A stretch of DNA of 64,000 bases, from NCBI RefSeq assembly GCF_002865645.1, contig NW_020194521.1:124001-188000 (forward strand), given 5' to 3'. Both the position numbers and the translations under genes were made by a program. This stretch comes from Hyaloscypha bicolor E (taxonomy: Eukaryota > Ascomycota > Leotiomycetes > Helotiales > Hyaloscyphaceae). Each line of letters opens with the position of its first letter. The stretch's first letter is position 1. The notes beneath the pieces are model-generated. The model ran no database searches. It worked only from the letters and a program-made list of their open reading frames with translations, and was not told the origin of the DNA. Of the stretch, positions 10,278 through 22,609 are shown piece after piece.

Positions 10278-11926
10278 TTAAGCAAGCTTCTCTGCCTTCT
10301 CTGCCTTCTCCAACTCTTCTAGGTCCTTTGACACGCTCTTTCTATTAGTGTAATGAATATATACAGCCCAAATTATTAGAACTAAGAGTGTCAGAGCAAC
10401 ACTCGCAATAGCATATGTCCACCAGAGGCGAGGGACAGCTATACTATCAGAGCGCAAGTCAACAATGCCTGCACCATATATGCTCTAGCAATTATAAGCA
10501 GGGGCATCCTTATTATATCGATAAAGATTGGGAGCATACCGCGATGAATGTTGCGGGTAAGAACAGCAAGCCTAGTACAGCAATAGTCTTCATTGCTCGA
10601 CCATCTTGAAGGGTGGATCGAGCAATATTTTTTGAAGCCCGAGCGGTGGAGAGATTGATCCTACTATCTCTTTGCGAAATCTGGGATGAGAGCTATTTCA
10701 AGTCAGAACAGCTATTCTAGTAATCCAGTTCGGGAGTTACTCACAATGGCGATTTGCACTTTCGTCCTGTCTTGCAACCGGCTTCCGTGATATTGGCGAT
10801 TTGAGCAGCTATTCATCAAGGAGTTAATCTCACACTCAATGAGCGTGCGGCACCTTCTAGGAAGCATAGTTAAATCTTGCTCATGACGGATTGTTTCATA
10901 GAGCTCAATCGTTTCCTTTGAGAATTTCAAAAGGTTGAGCTCAAAGTTTGTCGTACAGTCAAGCCACGTCAAGTTCGTATTTGTTTTGTGAAGCCACCTG
11001 GTAAGTGATTCGTCGGTGCTAATGCCTTCATCGAAGCTCTTGATATCGAATCCTATCTTGACGATGCGTTGCTCCAAACCAACGATGGACATATCAAGCT
11101 CTTCTCGCCACAATTCGTTTCTGCATCCGTATTCCTCACAAAGAATGCTCAGTATTTGGAGTGGCGCCTCTTGCAACATTCTTTTGCGCGCATATAGGCG
11201 GTGTACTACTGCATCTAGCATTTGATCATCCTGGATCATTAAGAGGCAAACTGTCGAGCGGTCACTAATTCTTATACGGAGCACGAACGAAAAGTTTGCT
11301 TCCGAGTGAGGTGTTTTGACAACAACGGCTGCACTACGTGATAAGTGATGCGAACGTGCGATAGCGGAGGCCACAACTTACAGATCCAGCCTGGAGACTC
11401 ATCATCCATGAAGCTTATGAAATGAGCAAAGTGGCCAGTCTTCTCGCATAGTGCCTCATAGAATTCTTTCGGAAAACAACAAGTGTCCATAATGCTAACA
11501 AAGTGGCCCTTTCTAATCGCGAGATCTCTGTTCATTGGCAGTCCATATGCCGCTCTGCCCGGCGGATAGTTAATAATGCAGTCTCCAAAGTTTGAAAGTA
11601 TCGAGACCTCACAGGAACACAATTTGAGGTTTGGTGGTCTCCTCCTTGTCCCCATTATCAATTGGACCTCTACATCCGCTGATCAAAGACTAGGTGCACC
11701 GGTTACCATTCGTAAATAACCAGGAACATATATCACTAACCAATTGTTCTAACTTGCCCTCCAGTTCATGGTCGTGTATCCAATTTCCGCTGGTGCTGCC
11801 CTCTTTTACAGCCTTATTGCCCAAAGTCTTTTCGGGGTTAGCGGGGGCGCTCAAGTCAAAGTACCCAATCGTAGTATGAACCCCAAATGTGAGCGAGTCA
11901 AAACATGCTTGGTGTCGATCGCCCAT
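10278..11926 (-). CDS. CorA-like divalent-cation transporter family protein, GMN motif absent
   Basis: Exons on the minus strand are best resolved at the 3' side: 11678-11382, 11328-10745, 10692-10540 and 10484-10278, all phase-consistent with introns of 52-55 bp. An upstream exon begins at or before the ATG at 11926 (MGDRHQACFDSLTFG) and its donor, near 11706-11736, is ambiguous. A helical region (TKVQIAI|LSSQISQRDSRINLSTARAS) is followed by two C-terminal membrane helices: MKTIAVLGLLFLPATFIA and LWWTYAIASVALTLLVLIIW. This is the architecture of fungal CorA-like proteins. The loop after the first helix reads SIYGAGIVDLR, so the Gly-Met-Asn selectivity signature of true Mg2+ channels is not present. 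The tail is a charged Lys/Glu coil (KDLEELEKAEKAEKLA). Transport function is therefore uncertain. A transposase fragment lies immediately 5', so the N-terminus may be truncated. Confidence 0.68.
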
Positions 11927-12078
11927 GATTTGTTCGGCGGATGTAGCATTGCTTTTCACGAAGGTGGTGTTCAAACTTGGCGTTTCAGATGCTTACGAGC
12001 CTGGTCAGATAAGGTTAAGGCTGCATTTTAGGCATTAAGGCTCACAAAAGCGAATATTATCAACCACTTCTTATTTAT

Positions 12079-12327
12079 TTAGGAGTTGACCATCCGTGGC
12101 GCTCCATTAATACTTGAACCCGGTGTTCCTGCTTTAAAACTAAGCTCATTAATCCAATCTTGTGGTATCCTTGCCCATTCTTCTAGGACCATTTCTTCAG
12201 GCTTGGCGATGTTCCACCCTGGAACATTCCATGGGACGCTCCAGCCGGTATCGATAAGTATTAGGTAATACCGGTATTGGAATATTCTAATTGTTCCAAA
12301 ATAGCAAGGATAAGGCGAAAATAACAT
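12079..12327 (-). mobile_element. DDE transposase C-terminal scrap (Tc1/pogo-like)
   Basis: An open frame with the segment NVPGWNIAKPEEMVLEEWAR, then IPQDWINEL. This resembles the C-terminal EEWxxIPQ..IN motif of Tc1/mariner-type transposases. No other transposase domains remain nearby. It lies at the edge of the AT-rich block and just upstream of the CorA-like gene. Probably the end of a degraded element. Confidence 0.5.
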
Positions 12328-12329
12328 GG

Positions 12330-14050
12330 GTAAGCAAATCCGCTGCTATTTCCCTTACTATAGCTCCATTCCTTACTTTTTACTTACTTATATAATTAAT
12401 TTACCTTAACTATATTCTTAAAATATCTTCTTTAATTAAACTAAATTATTTCCTTATAATCTTCGAGATAGTAATGTCTTTTATAAACTATTTAAAGAAG
12501 ACTTCTTTAATTTAAAAGTATTCTTATTATATAGCATTTAATAAAAATAAAGCTTTATTTTATTATATATATTATTAGATTCTCTCTTATTATTATAAAA
12601 TACTATTATTATAAGAAACCTTAAAAAGTATATTTAAAGGCATTATTTACTTGTTTTCTTAAGCTTATTAATTTTAAGAACTAAAAAAATAATTATTTAA
12701 TAAATTTAAGGACTTTATTATTAAGTTTAAATACTTAGAAATATAAAGAAATTTAATTTATAAGTTCTTAAATAATAAATTAAATAAAGAATTCCTATAA
12801 AAATATTAATTATTTTTATAATATAATAAAATAACTAGAGTTTTATATATTTTATATTAAGTTTTAAATAAAGCTTATAAAAGTATATTTCTTATTTTAT
12901 TATTTTTATTAAAGTTAAAGAATTATAAGTCTAGTATAAAAATACTATATAATAAGTTCTTTAATTAATAATTTTATATATTTATTTCCCTAAATATTTA
13001 TATCTTTTTAAATTACTTTTTTTATTTTATTTATATATATATATTATAAGCTTAAGTATTAAAAGATCTTTTTTATTTTTAAACTAGTTTATAATTATTT
13101 AGAAAAAGAATAATTCTTAATTCTTTTTCTAGTTTTAAAAAATATACTATTATATAAAAGCTTAATATTAAATAAAATATATAATATATATAAATTTATT
13201 TTATTAGCTATATTATTAATTTTATAATATAAGCCCTTTTATTCTCTAAATTAATTAAAATAAGAAACTTGAATTATATAAAAAAAATTAAAAAATTAAA
13301 AAAAAATTAGGAAAATTAAGTCTAGGCTTTTAAATTTATTTAATAAAATATATAATATTATAACTTATATTTATAAATTACTTATTTATGTAACTAAATA
13401 AATAAAATATATAAATAGAAATTACTCGAATTATAGAAAAGACTTTATAAAGAATTTCTTATTTAATTAAAACTAGAAAAAGCTTTATATAATTAAAGAT
13501 CTTTTTATTACTTTTATATATAATTTATTTTCTTTATAAAAGAAAATATTACTATAGTAAATTATATACTTTTTATAATAAATATCTTAATTATAAATTT
13601 TTTACTTTTTGTTTTTATTCTTATATAAACTTAGCTAAATATAATATAAACTAAGTTTTTTATATAATTCAATATTATATATATTATATTTAATAAATAT
13701 TGGCCTAAAACTAATTTTCTTTTCTTTTATATTATAGCTTTTATATAAGATATATTAAAGTTAAATAATTAAAGAAATATATAAATCTAGCTTTTATAAT
13801 TATAAAAATTAAGCTATTTCTTTATTATTAAATAATATTCTTTTTTTTCTTATATAATAATAAGCTATTTCGGGAATTACTAATATTTAATAAATAAGAA
13901 GCCTTAGCTTAATAAAGCTAAAAAAAAATTTTTTTTTAACTAAGACTCTTATTTATAATTATTAATATTTTTTTAATTTCTTTAATAATTAATAAATTAA
14001 AAAGGGTTTTTTTGCAAAATATATTATATAATAAGCTAAAAGTAAAAATA
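12330..14050. other. AT-rich, RIP-like isochore
   Basis: About 1.7 kb made almost only of A and T, full of TTA/TAA stops in all frames, with a few GC bases mostly in AAGCTT-like contexts. No gene and no intact repeat is recognisable. The composition is what RIP leaves of transposons in Pezizomycotina. Confidence 0.8.
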
Positions 14051-14799
14051 AATAAAAGTAATCTTAGTTTTGGTGTTTATTATCCCGGGTTTGGCGCCTG
14101 CCGCATCGGGCAAGGCGTATACACGGGCCACTCGCCGCTTTTAACGTTTATAAAAGTCGCGCCCCTGCTGCTCGGCCGCCTTAGTATAGAAAAGTCTCCA
14201 TAGTGTGCGCCATTTGAAAAGAAAGTGGGATAGAAGGCTTTTAGGAACTCAAGTAAACCTCTATGAAGGCAGATGCCGATAGCCATAATGTTAGTAAGGG
14301 TTACGAGTGAAAGGGTACGGCGATTTCTAGCAGCTTTTTCATTTGGCGCTTAGGCAAACGGTGAATATTTAGGGTTCGCCTGCCCAAGCTGCTTAACAGC
14401 TCAAATTGAAATTTGACCATATGCTTTTTTACTTAATATTTATTACTCAGATAGAAGTAAAAAAAATCAAAAGCGGTAGTTTTAGTTATCTGGAGGCGAT
14501 TTTTAACTATGCCTTTTATCACCGATATCTTCAAGCAATTATCAGACTCCAGGATATCCCGTTTGTGTTCTCCAATTAAACTCCTTGAAGTGAGCCAGTC
14601 CCCCCGACGCAACCAGCTGATCGACTGCAACCTTTAGCGTAACGCGAACCCGCTAATAGGTCGAGTTCCAAGCATTACACCGCCACCACCACTTTGTTCA
14701 GCCCCGCGAAAAGCCTCGCGGACAACATCAAGAAAAAATTGACGCCAACAAACCTTCGAATTTTTCGACCATTATGGCTATTCTCGCAAAGACATTACA
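14051..14799. other. transition zone with a small GC island, no gene
   Basis: A GC-richer patch at 14090-14190 (GGCGCCTGCCGCATCGGGC) interrupts the AT-rich block. The remainder is the presumed promoter region of the gene at 14800. Short ORFs on both strands look random. Confidence 0.45.
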
Positions 14800-17335
14800 A
14801 TGTCTTTCGGATGGTCAGCCGGCGATATCGCCACGGCGATCGCAGTTACCTACAATCTGATCCAAGCCCTCGACGATGCCAATGGAGCTGCCAAAGAGTA
14901 TCGCGAGGCTGTATCTTTCCTCAACGATCTCAAGCGGACTCTCGAACCTCTTCATACATTTACAGCTTGGGGTGCATATCCGGCATACGGGCGAGAGATT
15001 GGGCAGCAGGTTGACCATATCAAGGAGCCTGTGCAAGATTTCCTGGCAGCAGTTCTGAAGTATGAGCCGAGCTTGGGAGCGAATGCGACCAAGGGTTGGA
15101 AAAGGAGTGTGCCAACCGTCTTCAGAAAGTTGCAATGGCATATCCTCATGTCGAAAAAGGTTTTGAGGCTGAAGGGGCAAACCGAATCGCATATGCGAAT
15201 CCTCGATTCGCTAATGCAGCGACTTACTTTGTACGTCAAACCTTCAGGTGCTTTTCCTTACTATCATGATTTGCGAAGAGCTTTAACTGATTTTGACCTA
15301 GGGACGTCGTGTGGACAGCTCAGCAAAAGCTCCCTGATACTCTACGCACTACGTTCGCAGAGACAATACGACCCGAGCTTGTTGCCATCCTTCGAGATTG
15401 CTTACCTCCAAATCCCACAACTAGCATATGTAATATGAACGCAGCAATTACGAAACTGTCGGAACACTACCAGGTTATATCTTCCAATATGCAGGAGATC
15501 AAGCAGCAGTTGAAGAAACCCCAGATTGTGCAACAACACATCGAGTCTTCCCTGCAGGGCGGGAGTGGAGGTGCGGGACAACCCGCACAGCCTGCTTTGC
15601 TAGATCGTTCCCGTATCGTTGGGTCACTTGTCGAGTCTCCTGATCGGACGTCGAGCCAGGCGAAAGATGCTCCAGCTATGGAAGTCAATGACAAGTCTCT
15701 AGCAGAAGTGTAAGTTTTTTGGTCGGGGATCGAGAGTCATTCGTGCTAAATTGTGTAGATACTATCTCGTGTTGCTCTACCTTGGAACCTTCCTAAAGAA
15801 TTTGTTGTGAGTGATCTAACACGAATCTTCTTTCCTAAGGCTGCTAAATGTAACTAGCATTGTGCTATCACGCTTGGTTCAGCCCTCGCGAGCGCTGATG
15901 CCGGTCTTATTGGCAAAGTACAACATATCCTTCTTGGATGCAATAGGACGCCCCGCACGGGTCCTACCGTTTGAGTATTTCCGCACCTTCAAAGTAGGAC
16001 GAAAAGTAACACTTGTGGGTCGCAAAACCTGGCTAATCAGACATGACAGATCTTGCAAGCATTTATAGAGTACGAGTTTAGAGATCTTCCTGGCTCGGCG
16101 TGGGTAAACCATGGTAAGTATCTAGTCCTGAGCTTGCGAAACAACCGAGCATTGAACGAGGAAAATTGGGATTATTCGGTTGCTCCGGGCGCAAAAATTG
16201 CCATGTCAGTGCTTGTGAAGAAGCGTTTCGGATCAAATTGGACCTCGGATGAAGAATGCTGCCCCGAGTCTAGCTGCTTGGGGACACTGAAAAGGAGAGA
16301 AAGCCAATCGTGGGCAACCTGGTAGGTTGATATCCCTCTGTCACCTGCGAGGTGTCATTTCTAACTTCCAGAGTAGTTCAGTATGCGAAAAAGAGGTCTA
16401 TACATCCGTACTTAAGATTTCGAACGTTCCAGAGACCGCTACCGAGACAGATAACCCTAGGGGGAATCGGCAGAATAGTCGTCAAGCAAGCTCCCATCAG
16501 ATAACTTTCGAGCCTGATGATGAAGACATTTCGTTCTTCAAACGAATTGCACAAGAGGTATTAGATGGTGGTACTCTGTCAGAGAAGCCCTCCTCGTCCT
16601 CGCCCCCCGCCGAAGACGATATGCTCTTGATCAAGAACAAGGGGATCACGTATCCGGTCAAATTCCCAGCATACAGTATCGCGGATGGCAAACTTCAAGT
16701 CAGAGATGTGAGGGAGCGTGTTGCGGCAATCATGGATCTGCCCGAAGGCAGTGCCAAGCGGATTAAGCTACTATACAAGGGGCAGCAGTTGAAAGATGAC
16801 TATATGCCGTGCAGGAATTATAGTCTCAAGAACCACAGCGAGGTGTTGTGTATAGTGATCGATGCACCGGCGAGCAGCGAGGATTCGGAGGACGACAGCG
16901 AGAGCGTGCATATGCTCGTAAGTCCGCAACAGAACCTCGCAGGATCTCACTCTAAACAAACCTTGCAGACCAATTCAAACCTATAGCGGTCAAGCCGCGT
17001 TGAAACCAAATCTTCCGGTTCGCCAACAGCATGCTATAATCTACACCAGTAATCAAGTTCCGGAAGAGCAGCGATATACTACCGGCGACGGAACAGTGGT
17101 GACGGAAAACCTGTCCAAAGATCCGATCAGAGTCATGCGTGAACAGGACGACCAGGAAGGTTATCTACATCCTGCTTCTAGACTCAAGTATGTGAAGATA
17201 TACACTGTCGAGAAATATGTTCGGGTCCTCAACGCTGGAACGGCCCACAAAGATTCCCTAGAAAGCCTCCGGCGCAATTCAATATTTTACCGAAGGCACC
17301 TGAAGATTCAGGATATGGGAAGAGAAGACGGATGA
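14800..17335 (+). CDS. NLR-type N-terminal domain protein with two ubiquitin-like regions
   Basis: Best model has seven exons: 14800-15230, 15302-15709, 15759-15806, 15858-15993, 16050-16321, about 16374-16917 and 17030-17335 (714 residues if the last two junctions are right). The N-terminus ([20 protein letters not shown], then [19 protein letters not shown]) is the helical leader found on many fungal NACHT/STAND proteins. A coiled linker follows. Residues about 315-420 ([48 protein letters not shown]) match the fungal ubiquitin-like ULD-type domain. Residues about 513-592 form a second ubiquitin-like fold ([42 protein letters not shown]), then an acidic Ser/Asp/Glu tail. No NACHT ATPase is present. 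The 16322-16373 acceptor has two or three in-phase choices. Without the last splice the protein stops at 16986. Likely a cytosolic scaffold; precise role unknown. Confidence 0.7.
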
Positions 17336-17694
17336 AGCGGGCTTAGAACAAAAGTGAGATCGCCAGGAACTGTTTGACCCCAGCCAGTATGAACATTAGT
17401 ACTCTACAGCCCATACCAACTCTCCTTTTAAAATTGCCTTCTACGCTTCTGATCAGTCCCTTTGAAGGTCGACACCGTGGGTTGACACATATCTAGTGAG
17501 GGAGAATTGATCCTCGCAGCCCTGACTAATCTCCAATGCTAGACTCATTTAGTTGCAACTCAATTTTCCAATAACACATCATACCGTCGAGCACGTTACA
17601 TATTCGAGAACAGGCTTCTAGAACCAGACATTGCAAATCAACAAAAGAATAAAATTTAAATATTACAGAGGCGTCTAATCTCTTCCCAAAAACA
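17336..17694. other. intergenic, no gene seen
   Basis: 3' flank of the ubiquitin-like protein gene. Only short antisense frames occur, without family resemblance. Confidence 0.45.
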
Positions 17695-17925
17695 TCAAAT
17701 AACATCCTTAACCTGTATCCCCGCGGAGTTCGTGCCATCATAAACTCCAAGCTTATCAACACCCGCCCTAAAACTCTCAGGAGGGCCCAAATAACTATAC
17801 CTCAGACCCCCTAAATTTACAATAATCTTCTGAATAACAACCCCAAGTTCTACCGCCCAGACTCTCAAAGTGTGTTTTCCGGTCTTGTTCAGATTATGCA
17901 ACGTCCAATTTAGCTGCCCCTCCAT
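17695..17925 (-). pseudogene. GH115 alpha-glucuronidase C-terminal fragment
   Basis: A 76-codon open frame reads as the extreme C-terminal beta-domain of GH115 xylan alpha-glucuronidases: NLNKTGKHTLRVWAVELGVV, then IQKIIVNLGGLRYSYLGPPE followed by S. Full GH115 enzymes are about 1000 residues, so more than 90 percent is missing. The upstream side (17.93-18.75 kb) has no coding frame and becomes AT-rich within 100 bp. The gene was presumably truncated by insertion or decay of the neighbouring repeat. Confidence 0.62.
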
Positions 17926-17999
17926 GTTTGGCTGCCCCTGATGATGCTCGCTTAGTTTTCGTGTTCCGACCCCCCTAAAACCGCGATATAACTATCCCA

Positions 18000-18750
18000 G
18001 ATCTGGGGATTAAAACACTACTACCTTGGCTTAAAAAGTAAAAATAAATAAAAATAAAAATAAATAAAAGTAAAAATAAATAAAAGTAAAAATAAATAAA
18101 AGTAAAAATAATAAAAATTAAAAAGTATTTAAAATATTATCAAATTTATAAGCTATAACTTTTATTTAAAGATTTATTTTATTTTAACTTCTTCTCTTTT
18201 CTTTATTAATATTACTATTATATATAAAAGAATCTTTTATTATTCTTTATTTCTTATAATTATATTAATAATATAATAGTAATATATTAAATAATTTAGT
18301 TCTTAATAATAGCTTTATTACTTTATTTCTTATTTTTACTTTTATAAACTCAAACTAATAATAAGTAATATTTTTAAAAGTTTATTTTTTTATTACTTTT
18401 AATCTTAATATAAATTAGCTTCTTTTTTAAATCTAATAAATAATAAATATTATAAGCTAATAACTTATTTCTTTTATATAATATTATAATAATTAATGAA
18501 GTTCTTATATAATAATAAATATACTTTATTAAAAACCTCTAAATATTATATATAATTTATATTATATAGCTAAAAAGAATTTTCTATTATATTGTATTCT
18601 ATATTGTACTAAATAATAATATTTCTTATAATATATAAGAAACGAGGTCGTAAATAGCTTTAATTATATAGTACTAAGGAATAAGTAAGACTAATATTAT
18701 AATTTAAATAATATTCGTAAAACTCGATATTCGCACATAAACGATTTATT
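18000..18750. other. AT-rich, RIP-like block
   Basis: Begins with a degenerate A-rich microrepeat (AAAAATAAATAAAAGT units, 18040-18110), followed by TA-rich sequence with no open frame of significance. Confidence 0.75.
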
Positions 18751-19553
18751 AGCAATCCTTACTAAGCTCTGAAAACCGGATGCATAATTTTTTATGACCT
18801 CGATTTAGTCTTAGGCAAACTGTAGCCGAAATGGGTCCCACATTGTGGTGCGCAGGCCTGACTCAGGCGTGCTCTGGATACTCAGGCTCTGCTTAGGCTC
18901 TGCTCCGGCATGCTACCCTAAGCTCAGGTTAAAGCAGCAGTTGCTCACGTCCGCAGACTAAAACAGAACCAGCGAAAGGGAAAATTAATCCTGGGTCTGT
19001 GGGTATCCGTTGCGAAATCCCCAGCAGGACGAGGTTTTTCGACAATTTCTGGAGTATGTCTCTCAAGACCACAGAGCAATATAACAGCACCCGCAGACTA
19101 CCCGTCAGAAAATTTGCTACTCCCTATCCCAGAGGTACCTCTCATCGGGTCACATACTCGTCCTCGTGTTCCCGGTTATTATATTTGTGACTTCCGTGGC
19201 AACTGTATTAAAACTCCAGACCGCAAACATGGGCGCAACTCTGTACGGCAATCCGAAGTCAACGTGCACAGCACTAGTACACATCGTTATTGCTGGGGAA
19301 GGCATAAATTATAACTTTGTGTCTGTCAATCGGATCTGGGGAGGAGAAAGCGATCGTCTTGCTCATATAGCTATAGAATTTCCGTTGGTTTTGAGGCGCA
19401 CTTGAACTCCTATATAAAAGACAGTAGAGTGAGATTCGAGATAAGACCCCTGGTTGTCTTTGTCTATATCTGGCCCAGCTGGCCTATGCCATGCCATGTC
19501 TCACTCGAATCAACTTCAAGTCCGTCAGGTTTTAAACACCACACATCCAGCTC
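18751..19553. other. non-coding stretch, no gene recognised
   Basis: Normal composition returns. At 18850-18920 a CAGGCTCTG/CTCAGGC-like motif recurs several times (CTGACTCAGGCGTGCTCTG, ACTCAGGCTCTGCTTAGGC). Open frames around 19.0-19.4 kb lack family similarity. Confidence 0.4.
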
Positions 19554-20940
19554 TTATGCTACAATCTTTGCGGCGTAACTATCTCCATTCTCACAGACAA
19601 CAGTTGGAGCATCCTTCCATTCTTGCTTGACCATCGCACACTTATCCGGGATATCATAGCAACAGTCGTCTCCACGTCGCCAATGCTTTGAACCACCACA
19701 GTGTTTAGCAGGACCAACAACTACATCATGACTCCTAAGACACCACACATTAGCATCAACTCAACAAACAGTCAATAAAATAAAAACTTACTTGAGCGCA
19801 TCAATCAGGATTCTGAAAGCAATCTCAGCAGCGAGGGGAGTATAAGGGAGCGATCCCTTTGGATGGAAAACCGAAACCTGCTGCAACGGATCCGTGATAT
19901 CAACACCGGTTAAACCGGGAGTTTGCTTATCAAGTGGAGCAATGCCGGGAGTTGGTAGAATCGTAGTAAGATCATTGAAAAAGACATTAGGATTATTGGC
20001 GCCGATAGGATCATCATCATTGTCCTGCTCACAGAATCTCTTCCCCTCAAACACCTTATCGAAATCGATGAACTGGAATTCGTCGCCAGCTTTGGACACA
20101 GCCTTCTCAATAAGAGCATTGATCTTAAGAGTTAGGTCGTTCGAGCGGAGCCGATTGAAGGAAGTGATATTCAAAGCTGCGAGCTCTACGATTGGGAAGA
20201 AAGAAATCTGATCGCATGCGTCCCCTTCGATAGGGCCATCGAACAATTGAGCATACCCTGTGACGAAGATTGTTCCACCTGGAGCTAGAGATGAGGATTT
20301 GATGAGGTCAAGTTTCTGCTCGAATTTGTCGAGGATGGCTGGATCATCAACTGTGGCGAAGGCGGCGTCTAGGGCGGCGTCACAGACTGCTTGGGCGTCG
20401 ACACCTGGGATAATTTTTGCGTAGGCACAGGCGACCTGTAATGCACTGTTAGTATTTGGTCTTGCTATGGGATAATGATCACATACTGCTATCTCCTCAA
20501 AGCCGAAGTCGTTTCCACCGATAGTGACGGTGAGGACGTCAAATTTCCTTCCTATAAGTTTGGCTATTTGTCCGTCAATGTCGTCGAGCACGTCGCCGGT
20601 GCATGCGGTGAAATCGAAAGGATGGTCTTTAGGCAACAAGAAAGGAAGGAACTGGAGAAGTTGTCTCGGGTATGAATCATCTTGGCGAATACATTCAACT
20701 GCTGGAGTTAGCATTTTTAAGGTTAAAGCAGGTGGAGAGAGTGGTTAGCATACTATCAGAAGCGTCTCTGGAGTTGTTCAAGAAAAATCCCGAGCCAAGA
20801 CCAGCTGCAAAGCTGTCTCCGAGGGCAGCATAGCTTTTGGGAAGATCGATGAAGCCTGAACGAGATGTTTGTTGCACAATTGGAGTGGCGGATGTATAAG
20901 TCAAGAGGGCAAGGAGCGAACCGGCTAGAAGTACTCCCAT
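19554..20940 (-). CDS. secreted SGNH/GDSL hydrolase (lipase/esterase-like)
   Basis: Four exons: 20940-20754, 20701-20487, 20435-19792, 19734-19554; 408 residues, all phases consistent. The second intron (20436-20486) has a perfect GTATGT...TACTAAC...CAG structure and is 51 bp, so it reads through in frame and would be missed by ORF calling. The start is the ATG at 20940, giving a signal peptide of about 19 residues. SGNH blocks are visible: block I GDSFAAG with Ser at about residue 43, block III IGGNDFGF, and the C-terminal catalytic His in VFHPKG. The last exon adds a Cys-rich tail (DDCCYDIPDKC). Such enzymes hydrolyse lipid or carbohydrate esters outside the cell; the substrate is not predictable. 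At the intron 1 acceptor CAG-CAG a shift by one codon is possible. Confidence 0.87.
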
Positions 20941-22366
20941 GTTTCCGGGGGAAGGGAATGTCAAAAGGAGATGTAAATTTCAGAAATCGTAAAGATTGAA
21001 TCCAAGGAGATAGGAAAGACAAAGGGAAGAACGATGCGATATAGATAATTGTTAAGACTATTAAATGGAAAATGGTCCTAGTAGAAGGGCAGAAAGATTG
21101 GATATATACATTTACTCCCTCACAGACAATGAGTGAATGGCTTGGCATATCAGCAGCTTACAGCATCACCATTGCATGGCAGAGGCGGGGGCTTACGGGC
21201 CTGGTGGGCCGGTGGCAACCGCAGCAAAGTCCCAAAATATCCTGCTAGTGCCATTGGTTTGCGCGGCCGTCTTTTGTGGCTGCTCGCAGCTTTGATTGGA
21301 TCCGACTGGTTACCGATAGGTTCGGATAGTATACGGTCCGGACTGGTTGCCGAATGTTTTCGTTGAATCTTGAACGAATCTTGAAATTCGAGAAAGCTCT
21401 GAGTAAGACGATGACCGCCAAGGAAGCGCGGAATTTGCAAACCGTGTTTCGCCAAGTTATCGATTTCTTACAATTTGTAATGTTTTCAAGATGGCAAGGT
21501 ACTTAGGGGCTCTCGTGATGGAACCTCAAATGATCAGGGTTCTGACAATATTCAAGCAAGTAGATGACACTATTATCACTTGAATCTAATTATAGAAACC
21601 GGAATACCTTGAGATCGCATATAACGAAGAAATTAAATTAAATTAATACTACTAAATCAGAGGGAGGATTTCAATATTATTCTGGAAGTCGATTTTAGAC
21701 CCCTCTCATCGCGTTACACGTAACTGGTAGTTCGCTCTTTTGTAATACCGTACGAAGTTGCAGGCCAAATCCGCAATATTCTTGGCATGTGTAACGGTCG
21801 AGACCCGACTAATATGCTTGGCTGAGAGCTTCGCCCGGCCACATGATCTCGGGCGGGTGAGATACGGCCCCATGCCATCTTCTCCTGCAGAGCTCGGTCG
21901 TCGCCTGCCTGACCGATATCCGCATGTGCTGAAAACCTTAGCTTTTGGATGAGCGATGAGCGATGAGCGATGCAAGAACACTCGAGTCAGGCCGCCGATT
22001 TCTATTATAGCTTAGGCTGCTCATTCATGTTATAAAATCGGACATCAGCCCAAACTGTTCCGAAATCTTCGTCATTCTGTACCTGGTCGATTATTTCTCG
22101 GATATTCTCAAGTAGTTCCTTATGTTACATGTCACGAGACTCATAATTTTCTTCTACTAAACCAAGGAGATTGAGTCTACACAACTTGATGAAGTCGGTG
22201 CTGCGCTGTACCTTTGCTAAACAGTTGAAAACATGCTAATACTAGTAATGGTAGGCCAGAATGAAGTACAAGTTGTTCGCGAAACCCCGAGATAAGCTGC
22301 CGAATTGTGGAACATTACAATTAACTGAAGCAAGTCCGAGATTGCTTTCTGCATCTTCTACCGGCT
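20941..22366. other. intergenic, no gene seen
   Basis: Promoter side of the hydrolase followed by about 1.2 kb without coding signal. A short tandem GATGAGC repeat (about 3.5 units) lies at 21951-21973. Confidence 0.45.
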
Positions 22367-22609
22367 CTAAAGTTCGACAAGTTCGAATTCAAGTCTGCAC
22401 TGCTCCTTATGCAATACGATAAGATCAGCCAGCAGCTGTTCCCGCTCTTTAGCCATTTGCATTTTCTTCTCGATTTCAAGTGCAGCTTGTTCCAGTACGG
22501 TGTGCCCATCTCTCCCCATTCCTCCATTTATCAAGCTTCCTGTGATATTCTTTAGTATTTCGATTTTCGGTATATGATTGTTAATATCTGTGATCTCCAA
22601 TTTCGCCAT
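22367..22609 (-). CDS. small coiled-coil ORF or last exon of the adjacent gene
   Basis: An 80-codon ORF with a true ATG at 22609. The product is strongly helical and charged (LEQAALEIEKKMQMAKEREQ, then LLADLIVLHKEQCRLEFEL) and looks like a coiled coil. No domain recognised. It may be an independent micro-gene or a downstream exon of the coiled-coil gene at 22.8-23.55 kb on the same strand. Confidence 0.35.
   Translation of the reverse strand: MAKLEITDINNHIPKIEILKNITGSLINGGMGRDGHTVLEQAALEIEKKMQMAKEREQLLADLIVLHKEQCRLEFELVEL

Noticed and set aside
12330..14050. Possible mitochondrial DNA insertion, because of the high A+T
   Set aside because: No mitochondrial gene, tRNA or intron motif is visible; uniform TTA/TAA density fits RIP debris better.
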